Source: Chryseobacterium gleum (lineage in GTDB: Bacteria > Bacteroidota > Bacteroidia > Flavobacteriales > Weeksellaceae). Taken from it: 64,000 nt of DNA. The DNA lies in NCBI RefSeq assembly GCF_900636535.1, contig NZ_LR134289.1, forward strand, positions 3,613,001-3,677,000, written 5' to 3'. Shown piece after piece: positions 54,018-62,904 of this stretch. Numbering within the stretch: the stretch's first letter is position 1; the number at the start of each line of letters is the position of its first letter. The position numbers and the translations under genes were made by a program. The notes below the pieces were generated by a model. The model searched no databases, was not told the origin of the DNA, and saw only the letters and a program-made list of their open reading frames with translations.

Positions 54018-54150
54018 GGGAAGGAAGATGGAAGGCAATCATTGTTGATAATAAAACTGTTATTTTTTGATTTTAAACTTAACGAATCTTCTGTTAGGTT
54101 GTTATTTCTAATCTAAAAAGCTTCCAGCTTCCAGCGTCACTCTTCCAGCC
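54018..54150. repeat. Imperfect GGAAG/CTTCC inverted-repeat pair
   Basis: GGGAAGGAAGATGGAAGG at about 54018-54035 and CTTCCAGCTTCCAGC with a second CTTCCAGCC at 54121-54150 face each other across about 85 bp of AT-rich DNA. Arms are imperfect; the element is reported as a repeat only. Confidence 0.35.
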
Positions 54151-54277
54151 AAACCAAACAAATTTATATTTGTAAATTCCTCTTAAATAATCATAAAGTC
54201 CGTTAAATAAGCTATTTATGCATAATTTTATAAATGATGCTTCGTTTAAGTTAAACAATCATTTAAATATTATCATT

Positions 54278-54577
54278 ATGAAAAAGTTATTTTTAACGGC
54301 AGCGTTTACCTTAGTCGGAGTAATCGCAGTATCAGCACAATCAACCACTCAGAAGCCGGCCGATACTTCTACTAATAACACTACGACAACTCAAACTCAA
54401 CAACCGAATACCCAGACTACAAGTCCTTCGGATCCGAAAACTCAGGAAAAATCACCTGCAACTACAACGGAGACAGCGCCTGCAACAGATCCGTCAGTAA
54501 GTACAACACCTACTGATGCAACCAAGCCTGCAGATACTCCTAAAGAGGAAAAGAAAGATAAGAAAAAGAAAAAGTAA
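54278..54577 (+). CDS. Small secreted Thr/Pro/Lys-rich protein
   Basis: 99 residues from the ATG at 54278; an alternative start 20 codons upstream (54218) would place polar residues before the signal peptide. The signal ends VIAVSAQS. The mature chain is low complexity, with repeated TTQT, PADTS and PATTTETAPATDPSV-like segments and a Lys-rich tail (EEKKDKKKKK). It is probably disordered and surface-exposed. No family was recognised. Confidence 0.7.
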   Translation: MKKLFLTAAFTLVGVIAVSAQSTTQKPADTSTNNTTTTQTQQPNTQTTSPSDPKTQEKSPATTTETAPATDPSVSTTPTDATKPADTPKEEKKDKKKKK

Positions 54578-54602
54578 AAGCACTTTAGCAAACACTAGTC
54601 GG

Positions 54603-54634
54603 AATCCTGAAATCTTGTATTTCAGGATTTTTTG
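54603..54634 (+). terminator. Terminator of the small Thr/Pro-rich protein gene
   Basis: Perfect 11-bp stem AATCCTGAAAT / ATTTCAGGATT, 5-bp loop, with six T at the end, 26 bp after the stop. Confidence 0.9.
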
Positions 54635-54708
54635 TTTATTTTATTTTATCAACTGGGCGCATTTTAAAGATGAAAATATGGACCAGTGCCTTTCATTGCA
54701 CAATAAAA

Positions 54709-54733
54709 AAAGCGCTGCATATAGCAGCGCTTT
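54709..54733. terminator. Second hairpin between converging genes
   Basis: Perfect 10-bp stem AAAGCGCTGC / GCAGCGCTTT, 5-bp loop. It lies between the plus-strand gene ending at 54577 and gdhA on the minus strand, and could end either transcript. Confidence 0.7.
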
Positions 54734-54786
54734 CTCCTTTCACTTTTTACTTTTTTCCCATTATCCCGGGAACAGGCTATATCAAA

Positions 54787-54813
54787 AAAGGTCGGGAATT
54801 TCTCCCAACCTTT
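54787..54813 (-). terminator. Hairpin just downstream of gdhA
   Basis: AAAGGTCGGGA / TCCCAACCTTT stem (one mismatch), 11 bp after the gdhA stop at 54824. Confidence 0.7.
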
Positions 54814-54823
54814 GTATTTTTTG

Positions 54824-56182
54824 TTACACCACTCCTTGAGCCAACATTGCTTCTGCTACTTTTACGAAGCCGGCAATATTTGCACCTTTTACGTAGTTTA
54901 CATAACCGTCTTCGTCTTTTCCGTAGTCTCTGCAAGCCTTATGGATACCAATCATGATTTCCTTTAATCTTGCATCAACTTCTTCAGAAGTCCAGTTAAG
55001 ACGGATAGAGTTCTGAGTCATTTCTAATCCTGATGTTGCAACACCTCCGGCATTGGAAGCTTTACCAGGAGAGAATAATACTTTATTATCTAAGAAATAG
55101 TTGATGGCATCTAATGTAGAAGGCATGTTAGCTGCTTCAGTAACACAGATACATCCGTTTTCAACTAATTTTCTTGCATCATCTAAATCCAATTCGTTTT
55201 GGGTTGCAGAAGGGAATGCAACATCACATTTTACTTCCCAAGGACGTTTTCCGGAGTGGAATTCAGCAGATGGATATTTTTTAGCATAATCCTCAGCTCT
55301 GTTGTTTCCTGAAGATCTAAGTTCTAATAAATAATCGATCTTTTCTCCGCTGATACCATCTTTATCATAGATATATCCGTCAGGACCAGAGATTGTTACA
55401 ACTTTAGCACCCAGTTCAGTTGCTTTTTTGATAACTCCCCATGCAACGTTTCCGAAACCTGACACGGTTACAGTTTTTCCCTGGAAATCTTGTCCGATTG
55501 TTTTAAGCATCTGCTCAGCGAAGTATACTACACCATATCCAGTAGCTTCAGGACGGATCAGTGAACCTCCGTAAGCAAGACCTTTTCCTGTAAGAACTCC
55601 GGTAAATTCATTTCTGATTTTCTTGTATTGTCCGAATAAATATCCGATTTCTCTTGCTCCAACTCCGATATCTCCTGCAGGAACGTCTGTTTCAGGACCA
55701 ACGTGCTTACATAATTCTGTCATGAAGGCCTGGCAGAAACGCATTACCTCCATATCAGATTTTCCTTGCGGATCGAAATCTGAACCTCCTTTACCACCTC
55801 CCATTGGAAGCGTTGTTAAAGAGTTTTTAAATACCTGCTCGAAAGCTAAGAACTTAAGAACGGATAAGTTTACAGTAGGGTGGAAACGGATTCCTCCTTT
55901 ATATGGTCCAATAGCAGAGTTCATCTGAATTCTGAAACCTCTGTTAACCTGAATTTCTCCTTTGTCATCAACCCATGGAACTCTGAAAATAATGATTCTT
56001 TCAGCTTCAGCCATTCTTTCAAGCAGCTTCATTCCGGTATATTCTTTTTTCGTAGCAATGAATGGAATTACTGTTACGGCAACTTCTTTTACAGCCTGTA
56101 AAAACTCCGGTTCGTTAGGATTTTTTGCTTCAATTTTTGCAATAAACTCTTGGATTTTCTGGTCAATATTATATTGTTCCAT
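54824..56182 (-). CDS. gdhA: Glutamate dehydrogenase, hexameric NADP type
   Basis: 452 residues. The substrate site motif is LPMGGGKGGSDFDPQGKSD with the catalytic Lys, and the cofactor domain has VTVSGFGNVAWGVIKKATEL. It converts 2-oxoglutarate and ammonia to glutamate (or the reverse). The 450-residue length and GGGKGGSDFDP pattern indicate the small hexameric class, which usually prefers NADPH. A promoter matching TTG-N19-TAAATTTG lies 26 bp upstream. Confidence 0.96.
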   Translation of the reverse strand: MEQYNIDQKIQEFIAKIEAKNPNEPEFLQAVKEVAVTVIPFIATKKEYTGMKLLERMAEAERIIIFRVPWVDDKGEIQVNRGFRIQMNSAIGPYKGGIRFHPTVNLSVLKFLAFEQVFKNSLTTLPMGGGKGGSDFDPQGKSDMEVMRFCQAFMTELCKHVGPETDVPAGDIGVGAREIGYLFGQYKKIRNEFTGVLTGKGLAYGGSLIRPEATGYGVVYFAEQMLKTIGQDFQGKTVTVSGFGNVAWGVIKKATELGAKVVTISGPDGYIYDKDGISGEKIDYLLELRSSGNNRAEDYAKKYPSAEFHSGKRPWEVKCDVAFPSATQNELDLDDARKLVENGCICVTEAANMPSTLDAINYFLDNKVLFSPGKASNAGGVATSGLEMTQNSIRLNWTSEEVDARLKEIMIGIHKACRDYGKDEDGYVNYVKGANIAGFVKVAEAMLAQGVV

Positions 56183-56208
56183 ATATTAAGGTTGAATATT
56201 ATTGTCAA

Positions 56209-56238
56209 CAAATTTAATTTTTTTTTCAAGATTCACAA
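56209..56238 (-). promoter_or_regulatory. gdhA promoter
   Basis: On the minus strand, TTG (56238-56236), 19 bp spacer and TAAATTTG (56216-56209) match the flavobacterial TTG/TAnnTTTG consensus with ideal spacing, 26 bp before the ATG. Confidence 0.65.
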
Positions 56239-56372
56239 CACTATATTTTAACATTGTTAAAAATTAAATAATAATGTTTCGTAATATTATTAAATTGATA
56301 ATTTGTCTTTAAATTTTATTAAAAATGAAATGTTATGTGTGAAATAATGCAATATTAAGAAATCGTTAAATA

Positions 56373-57482
56373 TCAAATCGCTATGAATTGCCTCCCGGAA
56401 AACGATTTTACTTTCCCTAAAAGCTCCAATTCCAAAATTATCGGTAAGATTTTGTGAGTAGAAATATCAATCTTTTGTGCAAGATCATCCAAAGAAATAT
56501 GTGGGTTGTCTTTAATGGATTGATATATTGTGTTTTGATTTTCAGATAGTTGCGTAATGGTCTCGCTATAAGGAAATAACTCTTCTGTTTTTTCTTTAGG
56601 ATCATTAAACCCCAATAGACGGACAAGATCTTTGATGGTAGAAATTGCTGTTGCTTTATTATGGAAAATCAACTGATTACATCCCTGACTAGACACCTCT
56701 GTAATTTTTCCAGGCAGCGCAAAAACATCGCGGTTGTAATCATTGGCAAAGGATGCTGTGCTTACGGAACCGCCGCCAAAACCGGTTTCCACTACGATTG
56801 TAGAAGGAGATAATCCGGCAACAATTCTGTTTCTCTGAATGAAGTTCTCCCGGTCTGGTTTTCTTGAAGAACTGAACTCCGTTATGAGTGCACCTCCTTC
56901 ATTTAAAATTTTCTCAGAAAGCCTTCTGTTTTTTGCAGGATATAAATATTGAAAACCATGTGCAAGAACCGCTATAGTTGGTTTCCGGTAATGAAGGGAC
57001 TGTTCATGAACTTCTTTATCAACGCCTAAAGCGAGACCGCTTACAGAGGCGTATTTTGAAAATTGGGTTGCTTCAAAGAAATTTTCAATAAACAGCCGGC
57101 CATATTCTGTCATATTCCGGGTGCCTACAATACTTACTTTTGGCAGTATATTATTAAGTTCTCCTTTTTGATAAAGAATAGCAGGTGCATCATTACATTC
57201 ATTAAGCAGGAAAGGGAGTTCCCTATGATGTTTCAGCCTGATTCTGATATTATTTTTTTCGCAAAAATTTAATTCTTCTTCTGCGAATTTCAAATGAGCT
57301 GCATTTCCAATATCGGAAACGGTTTTTTGTCCTATTCCTTCGAGCTTCTTATACTCTTTTTTTGCTCTTTTCCATGCTTCCCGGGCGCTTCCGAAAGTAC
57401 GGACAAGTTTATGAAATTGAATATCGCCAATCTGGCTGCACTCGCGGAGGGCGATAGCATATAAGTATTCTTCGGAGATCAT
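56373..57482 (-). CDS. dprA: DNA-processing protein DprA
   Basis: 369 residues. The Rossmann-like core holds VSIVGTRNMTEYGRLF, VSGLALGVDKEVHE, TIAVLAHGFQYLYPAKNRRL and ENFIQRNRIVAGLSPSTIVV, the DprA signature. An N-terminal helix-hairpin-helix region and a C-terminal winged-helix-like domain (about 305-369) complete the protein. DprA loads RecA on incoming single-stranded DNA in natural transformation. A TACATTTG element lies 14 bp upstream, in the gap to the rhomboid gene. Confidence 0.95.
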   Translation of the reverse strand: MISEEYLYAIALRECSQIGDIQFHKLVRTFGSAREAWKRAKKEYKKLEGIGQKTVSDIGNAAHLKFAEEELNFCEKNNIRIRLKHHRELPFLLNECNDAPAILYQKGELNNILPKVSIVGTRNMTEYGRLFIENFFEATQFSKYASVSGLALGVDKEVHEQSLHYRKPTIAVLAHGFQYLYPAKNRRLSEKILNEGGALITEFSSSRKPDRENFIQRNRIVAGLSPSTIVVETGFGGGSVSTASFANDYNRDVFALPGKITEVSSQGCNQLIFHNKATAISTIKDLVRLLGFNDPKEKTEELFPYSETITQLSENQNTIYQSIKDNPHISLDDLAQKIDISTHKILPIILELELLGKVKSFSGRQFIAI

Positions 57483-57495
57483 CTGTGTTTTTTTT

Positions 57496-57503
57496 CAAAT
57501 GTA
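57496..57503 (-). promoter_or_regulatory. Candidate -7 element of dprA
   Basis: Minus strand reads TACATTTG 14 bp before the dprA ATG, with a TTG 24 bp further upstream inside the end of the rhomboid gene. Confidence 0.35.
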
Positions 57504-57515
57504 GTGAAATAACTT

Positions 57516-58283
57516 TTATCTTTTCCTCAATTCATCCAAATGATCCCAGATATCATCTTTTTTCTTGTACGGAAGCTCCATAAAATCTTCAGGATGATTT
57601 TCCTTGTATTCCTGCCACAACTTATCATCCTTTTCACTATAGTAATTCGGGAACTCCCAGATGAATTTTTTCTTTTTTTCGCCAACATTTTTAAAAGCAA
57701 AGGCGATGATACTTCCCACTACCGCTCCGGAAAGGTGTGCCTGCCATGAAATCTTACTGGGCTCCTCCATATTGTAGAAAAGCTCTTCCGGAAGCATTCC
57801 CCATACCAAACTTCCATAATACAGCACAACAAGCATCGAAATGGTCAGAAGTTTCGTATTCCACTTGAATACCCCACTGAAAAAAAGGAAAAAAGCAAGT
57901 ACATATACCACACCACTGGCTCCGATGGTACAGGTATACATATATTCTCCGGTGAGAATGTCAATGGGAGGAAGAAGCCAAACCAAAAGCCCCGTTGCCA
58001 GCCATCCGATAATAAAAACCTTGTTGGCGACCAATGGATAGAACTGATACAGCAGAAACATTAGTGCTGCAATCGGAATGGAGTTTCCTATGATATGGTC
58101 AATATTTCCATGTAAAAGAGGAGATGTAATGATACCAAGCAATCCCTCAGGTAAAAGAGGAATAATGGCTCCAAAACAGCTTTGAAAGAAGCCCTGCATT
58201 TGTAAAAAATACCCGAACCACATTGCCGAAAGCATCAGCAGCGGGTATATAATCGCTCTTTTGGAAATTACATTCTTAAACAT
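57516..58283 (-). CDS. Rhomboid intramembrane serine protease
   Basis: 255 residues with six or seven transmembrane helices. The catalytic pair is Ser123 in TIGASGVVYVLA and His183 in AHLSGAVVG; the oxyanion residue Asn67 sits in HIIGNSIP after the HGN loop. The cytoplasmic C-terminal tail (about 200-255) is charged, ending DIWDHLDELRKR. It cuts membrane proteins inside the bilayer. Located 33 bp before dprA; substrate unknown. Confidence 0.93.
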   Translation of the reverse strand: MFKNVISKRAIIYPLLMLSAMWFGYFLQMQGFFQSCFGAIIPLLPEGLLGIITSPLLHGNIDHIIGNSIPIAALMFLLYQFYPLVANKVFIIGWLATGLLVWLLPPIDILTGEYMYTCTIGASGVVYVLAFFLFFSGVFKWNTKLLTISMLVVLYYGSLVWGMLPEELFYNMEEPSKISWQAHLSGAVVGSIIAFAFKNVGEKKKKFIWEFPNYYSEKDDKLWQEYKENHPEDFMELPYKKKDDIWDHLDELRKR

Positions 58284-58502
58284 GGGGATTTTACGTCAAA
58301 TCAAAAGCCAATGATAAATTTCGGAAAATTTGTCGATGAATGGGCTTCTAGTTACCTGATTTTAAGACAAAAGGTATCAAATTTAATTTTTAAACTTATT
58401 ATTTGACATTGATTTTACTGAAATACCTTGTTGTTAGTTAATTAAACTTTATTGAAATGGAATTCTTTGAAGCTGAATATATCGTTTAAAAAATTATATT
58501 AA

Positions 58503-58510
58503 TACTTTTG
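58503..58510 (+). promoter_or_regulatory. Candidate -7 element of the first DUF3078 gene
   Basis: TACTTTTG (TAnnTTTG) 21 bp before the ATG at 58532. The equivalent position of the paralogous gene has TACATTTG. Confidence 0.4.
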
Positions 58511-58531
58511 TATTGAAAATTATTTAGAGTA

Positions 58532-59458
58532 ATGAAGAAGTTTTTATTGATTCTTTCCTTTTTTGTAGGAATGTATGCAAGTGCTCAAGAAGAATTAAAG
58601 AAAGATTCCGTGGTGACAGACACCGTAAAATACTGGTCAGTAATAGGAAAAAACACATTGATGATTAACCAGGCTGCGTTTTCAAACTGGGTTGGAGGGG
58701 GAGCCAACAATGTAGGGTGGCTTGCCGGTGTCAATTACAATCTGACCTATGAAAAGGATAAAGACCTTTGGGAAAATATCATCATTCTTGGATATGGACA
58801 GAATGATACAAAAGGGCAGGGAATTAGAAAAACACAGGACATCATTAACGTTTCTACCAATTATGGGCAAAAATTCTCAAAAAGTTGGTATTTCTCTATG
58901 GGAGCAGGATTTCAATCACAGTTTGCTGCAGGATATGAGGATGGAAATAATCCTGAAGCAAAAAAAATATCTAATTTTATGGCACCAGGTTACCTGAATG
59001 TCGGGATGGGGATCACGTACAGACCCAATGATGATCTTACAGTCACCTTACGTCCAACCAACGCCAGATGGACGTTTGTATTGGACAAAGACCTTCAGAC
59101 AGCGGGAAGCTACGGTTTAAAGAATGATGGCGATACTTCATTACTGCAATTCGGTTTTCTGGGAACGGCAATATACAAATTAAAAATCATGGAAGATATT
59201 TATCTTACCAATACAGCGTCTGTCTTCTCGAATTACCTTGACCATCCGGACAGATTGGTTCTGGCTTACGGAGCTTTGCTGAACCTGAAAGTAAACAAAT
59301 ATATTTCCTCTAATGTGACCTTAGATTTGCTGTACGATCATAATCAGATAGAAAAGACACAGCTGAAACAAACCTTGGGAATAGGGTTCGCTTATACGCT
59401 GGACAACGGTGTAAAACGTTCTGACCGGAAAGACAGTCAGTGGTGGATCAAAAAGTAA
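58532..59458 (+). CDS. DUF3078 outer-membrane protein, copy 1
   Basis: 308 residues. A signal peptide ends GMYASAQE. The mature protein starts near TDTVKYWSVIGKNTLMINQA and contains many amphipathic beta strands with aromatic ends (WLAGVNYNLTYEKDKDLWEN, WYFSMGAGFQSQF, LRPTNARWTFVLDKDL), so an outer-membrane barrel is expected. It matches DUF3078, widespread and functionally uncharacterised in Bacteroidota. The next gene is a close paralogue; both have nearly identical ends. Confidence 0.88.
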   Translation: MKKFLLILSFFVGMYASAQEELKKDSVVTDTVKYWSVIGKNTLMINQAAFSNWVGGGANNVGWLAGVNYNLTYEKDKDLWENIIILGYGQNDTKGQGIRKTQDIINVSTNYGQKFSKSWYFSMGAGFQSQFAAGYEDGNNPEAKKISNFMAPGYLNVGMGITYRPNDDLTVTLRPTNARWTFVLDKDLQTAGSYGLKNDGDTSLLQFGFLGTAIYKLKIMEDIYLTNTASVFSNYLDHPDRLVLAYGALLNLKVNKYISSNVTLDLLYDHNQIEKTQLKQTLGIGFAYTLDNGVKRSDRKDSQWWIKK

Positions 59459-59484
59459 CAAAGAATTAATTATCCATTATAAGA

Positions 59485-59511
59485 AAGCACTTCAGAAATG
59501 AGGTGTTTTTT
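59485..59511 (+). terminator. Terminator of the first DUF3078 gene
   Basis: AAGCACTTCA / TGAGGTGTTTT stem with two G-T pairs and a following T run, 27 bp after the stop. Confidence 0.75.
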
Positions 59512-59663
59512 GTTTTTAAAAGATTGTAATTTTAAGTTGACTTAAGTTTGAGATATACTGTGTTTACAGTTAAATGATTTATTTTCATAATGTTATAGGG
59601 GTAAATCCGGTGGTATTAAATTCATTTTAAAGTGAATTTTATAAAGACGTAGATTATTATTTA

Positions 59664-59671
59664 TACATTTG
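59664..59671 (+). promoter_or_regulatory. Candidate -7 element of the second DUF3078 gene
   Basis: TACATTTG 15 bp before the ATG at 59687, at a similar position to the element in front of the paralogue. A clear TTG at -33 is missing. Confidence 0.4.
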
Positions 59672-59686
59672 TAATAAATCAACATT

Positions 59687-60610
59687 ATGAAAAAACTTTT
59701 ATTGATCAGCTCTATCTCTTTCGGAGCTTTAGCGCTTGCTCAGGAGACTAAAACAGATGCACCGGCATCAGACACTGTGAAAGCCTGGTCTATTCAGGGA
59801 CAAAATACATTAATGCTTAATCAGGCTGCCTTTTCCAACTGGGTAGGAGGTGGAGCCAACAACGTAGGATGGCTTGCCGGTATTAATTACAATCTTACTT
59901 ACGAAAAAGGAAAGGATCTTTGGGAGAATATTATTATTCTGGGTTATGGACAAAATAATACTCAGGGAACAGGAGTAAGAAAAACACAGGACGTTATTAA
60001 TCTTTCAACCAATTATGGTAGAGAATTTGCCAAACACTGGTATTTCTCTGCGGGTGCAGGTCTTCAGACCCAGTTTGCTCCCGGATATGAAGATGGAAAT
60101 AATCCGGATGCTGCCAAAATTTCGAACTTTATGGCGCCTGGTTATTTGAATTTAGGAGCTGGTGTCACATACCGTCCCAATGATAATCTTACGGTAACCT
60201 TACGTCCGGCCAATGCCAGATGGACATTTGTTTTAGACAAAGACCTTCAGAAAGCAGGAACGTATGGTCTTAAAAATGATGGAGATTCTTCCCTTTTCCA
60301 GTTCGGTTTTTTGGGTACTGCTATGTATAAGCTGAAAATTATGGAGAACATCACCCTGTTAAATACAGCATCTGTCTTCTCAAACTACCTTGATCACCCG
60401 GACAGGCTTGTTCTCGGATATAGCGGAGTTTTAAGCATGAAGATCAATAAATACATTTCTACCAACGTTACCCTTGATCTGTTGTATGACCATAATCAGA
60501 TATGGAAAACACAGTTGAAACAGACATTAGGGGTAGGTCTTGCCTATAATATAGATAATGGCAAAAAGCGTTCAGATAATAAGGACAATCAAAGCTGGTT
60601 AAAAAAATAA
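59687..60610 (+). CDS. DUF3078 outer-membrane protein, copy 2
   Basis: 307 residues, collinear with the preceding protein and identical at most positions. The signal peptide ends GALALAQET. Shared segments include QAAFSNWVGGGANNVGWLAG, ISNFMAPGYLNLGAGVTYRP and the C-terminal LDLLYDHNQIWKTQLKQTLG. Differences concentrate in the signal peptide and first 30 mature residues. It has its own promoter and terminator, so the copies are separately controlled. Confidence 0.88.
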   Translation: MKKLLLISSISFGALALAQETKTDAPASDTVKAWSIQGQNTLMLNQAAFSNWVGGGANNVGWLAGINYNLTYEKGKDLWENIIILGYGQNNTQGTGVRKTQDVINLSTNYGREFAKHWYFSAGAGLQTQFAPGYEDGNNPDAAKISNFMAPGYLNLGAGVTYRPNDNLTVTLRPANARWTFVLDKDLQKAGTYGLKNDGDSSLFQFGFLGTAMYKLKIMENITLLNTASVFSNYLDHPDRLVLGYSGVLSMKINKYISTNVTLDLLYDHNQIWKTQLKQTLGVGLAYNIDNGKKRSDNKDNQSWLKK

Positions 60611-60628
60611 GACGACTATCACAAAATA

Positions 60629-60654
60629 AAAAGCACTTCATTTGAAGTGCTTTT
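60629..60654. terminator. Bidirectional terminator between DUF3078 copy 2 and sufD
   Basis: Perfect 12-bp stem AAAAGCACTTCA / TGAAGTGCTTTT around a 2-base loop region, between converging stops at 60610 and 60678. Confidence 0.9.
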
Positions 60655-60677
60655 GTGTATCAATATATATATAAGTC

Positions 60678-62012
60678 TTAAAATTCTATATCAACTTCCA
60701 GTTTCTCAGCCAGCAGCTTTGAAATTTTTTCTTTCAGAGGTTCTATGTCAATGTTCTGCATTGCATCATTTGCGAATGCATATAGAAGTAATGCCTGGGC
60801 CTCTTTTTTAGAGATCCCTCTTGCTCTCAGGTAGAATAATGCATCCTCATTCAATTGGCCTACGGTACAGCCGTGAGAACATTTTACGTCATCAGCAAAG
60901 ATTTCTAATTGAGGTTTAGTATCGATACTCGCTCCTTCACTTAGCAAAACGTTATTGTTCTGCTGGTAAGCGTTTGTTTTCTGAGCGATTTTATCAACAA
61001 AAACTTTTCCGTTGAAAACTCCGTGGGCATTGCCATCGAAGATTCCTTTATAGTTCTGGTAGCTTTCACAGTTCGGGAAGTTGTGGTGAACCGCTGTATG
61101 GTGGTCTACCAGCTGATCTTTTCCGATGATGGTGATTCCGTTCATGAATGAATTGATATTCGATCCGTTATGAATAAAGTCAAGGTTATTTCTTACCAGT
61201 TTACCTCCGAAAGAGAATGTGTTTACAGTGGTTAAACTGTCTTTCTCCTGTTTTGCGAAAGTATTATCGATAAGGTAAGTTGTATTGTTATCGTTCTGAA
61301 GTTTATGCCAGTCAGCTTTTGCATTAGGATAAGTAAAGATCTCTGTAACAGAGTTGGTCAATACATAAGAGCTGTCAAAATTATGATGGCTTTCAATCAC
61401 TTCTACTTTTGCACCTTCTTCTACGATCAAAAGATTTCTGGTATTGTAAAATGTATTTTCCTCCTGGTTCTGGGAAATGTAAAAAACGTGAATTGGCTTT
61501 TCAATGACTACATTTTTAGGTACTTTCAAAAAGAAACCATATTTGCAGTAAGCAAGGTTTAAGTTTGTGAAGGCCTGTTCTTTAGACGCAATAGTATTGA
61601 AGTATTTTTCAAAAACCTCTTTGTGCTTCTCATCATTCAATGCGTAGTTGAAAGAAAGGAACTCTACGTTTTCAATAGAAACTTTTGAAAGTTCTTTGTG
61701 AAGTTTGCCGTTTACAAAAACGATCCAATCAAAATTTTCTTCTCCAAGATGCAACTCATCAAACTGCTCTTTAGTGATATTATGGTTCTCTTTCGGGAAG
61801 AAGTTGTAGCTTTTTTCCGTGATCTCCTTTAGATTGGTATATTTATATTCTTCGTCTTTTTTAGTGGGAAAACCAATATTGTTAAATCTTTGAAGCGCCG
61901 TTTTTCTTTCATCATCCAGAAATCTGTGACGAAGACTCTCCAAAAACTCATTATGGTTCTCTATAATTTGTTCTTTTAATGCCATTACTGGTATATCTGT
62001 GGTTTGCACCAT
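60678..62012 (-). CDS. sufD: Fe-S cluster assembly protein SufD
   Basis: 444 residues, the usual size. N-terminal helices precede the right-handed beta-helix, with HHTAVHHNFPNCESYQNYKG, FVDKIAQKTNAYQQNNNVLL and the SufBD core motif DDVKCSHGCTVGQLNEDALF containing the conserved Cys and His. SufD joins SufB and SufC in the scaffold complex. It is the last gene of the operon, 132 bp after sufC; the spacer holds a degenerate copy of the TTCCG-type repeat. Confidence 0.96.
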   Translation of the reverse strand: MVQTTDIPVMALKEQIIENHNEFLESLRHRFLDDERKTALQRFNNIGFPTKKDEEYKYTNLKEITEKSYNFFPKENHNITKEQFDELHLGEENFDWIVFVNGKLHKELSKVSIENVEFLSFNYALNDEKHKEVFEKYFNTIASKEQAFTNLNLAYCKYGFFLKVPKNVVIEKPIHVFYISQNQEENTFYNTRNLLIVEEGAKVEVIESHHNFDSSYVLTNSVTEIFTYPNAKADWHKLQNDNNTTYLIDNTFAKQEKDSLTTVNTFSFGGKLVRNNLDFIHNGSNINSFMNGITIIGKDQLVDHHTAVHHNFPNCESYQNYKGIFDGNAHGVFNGKVFVDKIAQKTNAYQQNNNVLLSEGASIDTKPQLEIFADDVKCSHGCTVGQLNEDALFYLRARGISKKEAQALLLYAFANDAMQNIDIEPLKEKISKLLAEKLEVDIEF

Positions 62013-62143
62013 TTTTTCTTTTTTTTGAACTAAAATATTGTTATTCCGAGGAATAGGAATCCAATTTTTACTTTAGAGATTCATACTTGCTGCATTTCAT
62101 GAATGGTTGGCATAATTTCAAATCTCAAATAGTAAATTTCAAA

Positions 62144-62886
62144 TTAATTTAAAAGCCAGTCGTAACCTTTTTCTTCAAGTTCTAAGGCTAAAGACTTATC
62201 ACCTGTTTTGATGATTTTCCCGTCTGCTAACACGTGAACGAAGTCAGGCTGAATATAATTAAGTAATCTTTGATAGTGCGTAATCAAAAGAACTGCGTTT
62301 CCTTCGTTTTTAAAATAATTTACTCCGTCTGCTACAATTCTTAAAGCATCGATATCAAGTCCTGAATCGGTTTCATCAAGAATAGCTAATTTAGGATTAA
62401 GCATCATCATCTGGAAGATTTCGTTTCTTTTCTTCTCACCTCCTGAAAATCCTTCGTTCAGAGATCTTGAAAGAAAATCTTTTTGATGCCCAGTTTTTCA
62501 GATTTCTCACGGATTAAGGCAAGCATTTCTTTTGCAGGCATTTCTTCCAGTCCGTTTGCTTTTCTTGTTTCGTTCAAAGCAGCTTTGATAAAGTTGGTTA
62601 CGGAAACCCCCGGAATTTCCACCGGATACTGGAAAGAAAGGAAAATTCCTTTGTGAGCTCTATCTTCAGGAGCATCTTCGCTGATGTCTTGTCCTTCGAA
62701 AAGAATCTCTCCACCAGTCACTTCGTAATCTTCTTTTCCTGCGATTACAGAAGAAAGGGTAGATTTACCGGCTCCGTTTGGCCCCATGATAGCGTGAACT
62801 TCGCCTGGCTTTATTTCAAGATTGATCCCTTTTAATATTTCTGCGCCATCTTCAATTTTGGCGTGAAGGTTTTTAATTTCTAACAT
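62144..62886 (-). pseudogene. sufC: SufC ATPase with a frameshift
   Basis: The frame from 62886 reads [20 protein letters not shown], Walker [10 protein letters not shown] and the Q-loop [11 protein letters not shown], then hits a stop after KIFFQDL at 62458. The second half ([20 protein letters not shown], then THYQRLL with the switch His) continues in another frame to 62144. Between them, the minus strand has an A5 run (plus-strand T5 at 62480-62484); reading one base back there gives [20 protein letters not shown] and a complete ATPase of about 247 residues. Either one A was lost (sequencing error or mutation) or the ribosome slips back by one. SufC is normally required for viability, which favours an assembly error. 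Confidence 0.9.
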
Positions 62887-62904
62887 TTTATTTGCTTAAA
62901 CAAA

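Noticed and set aside
62040..62061. Inverted repeat copy between sufC and sufD
   Set aside because: It resembles one arm of the 4209-4275 element but contains an insertion and lacks a matching second arm, so it is not called as a feature.
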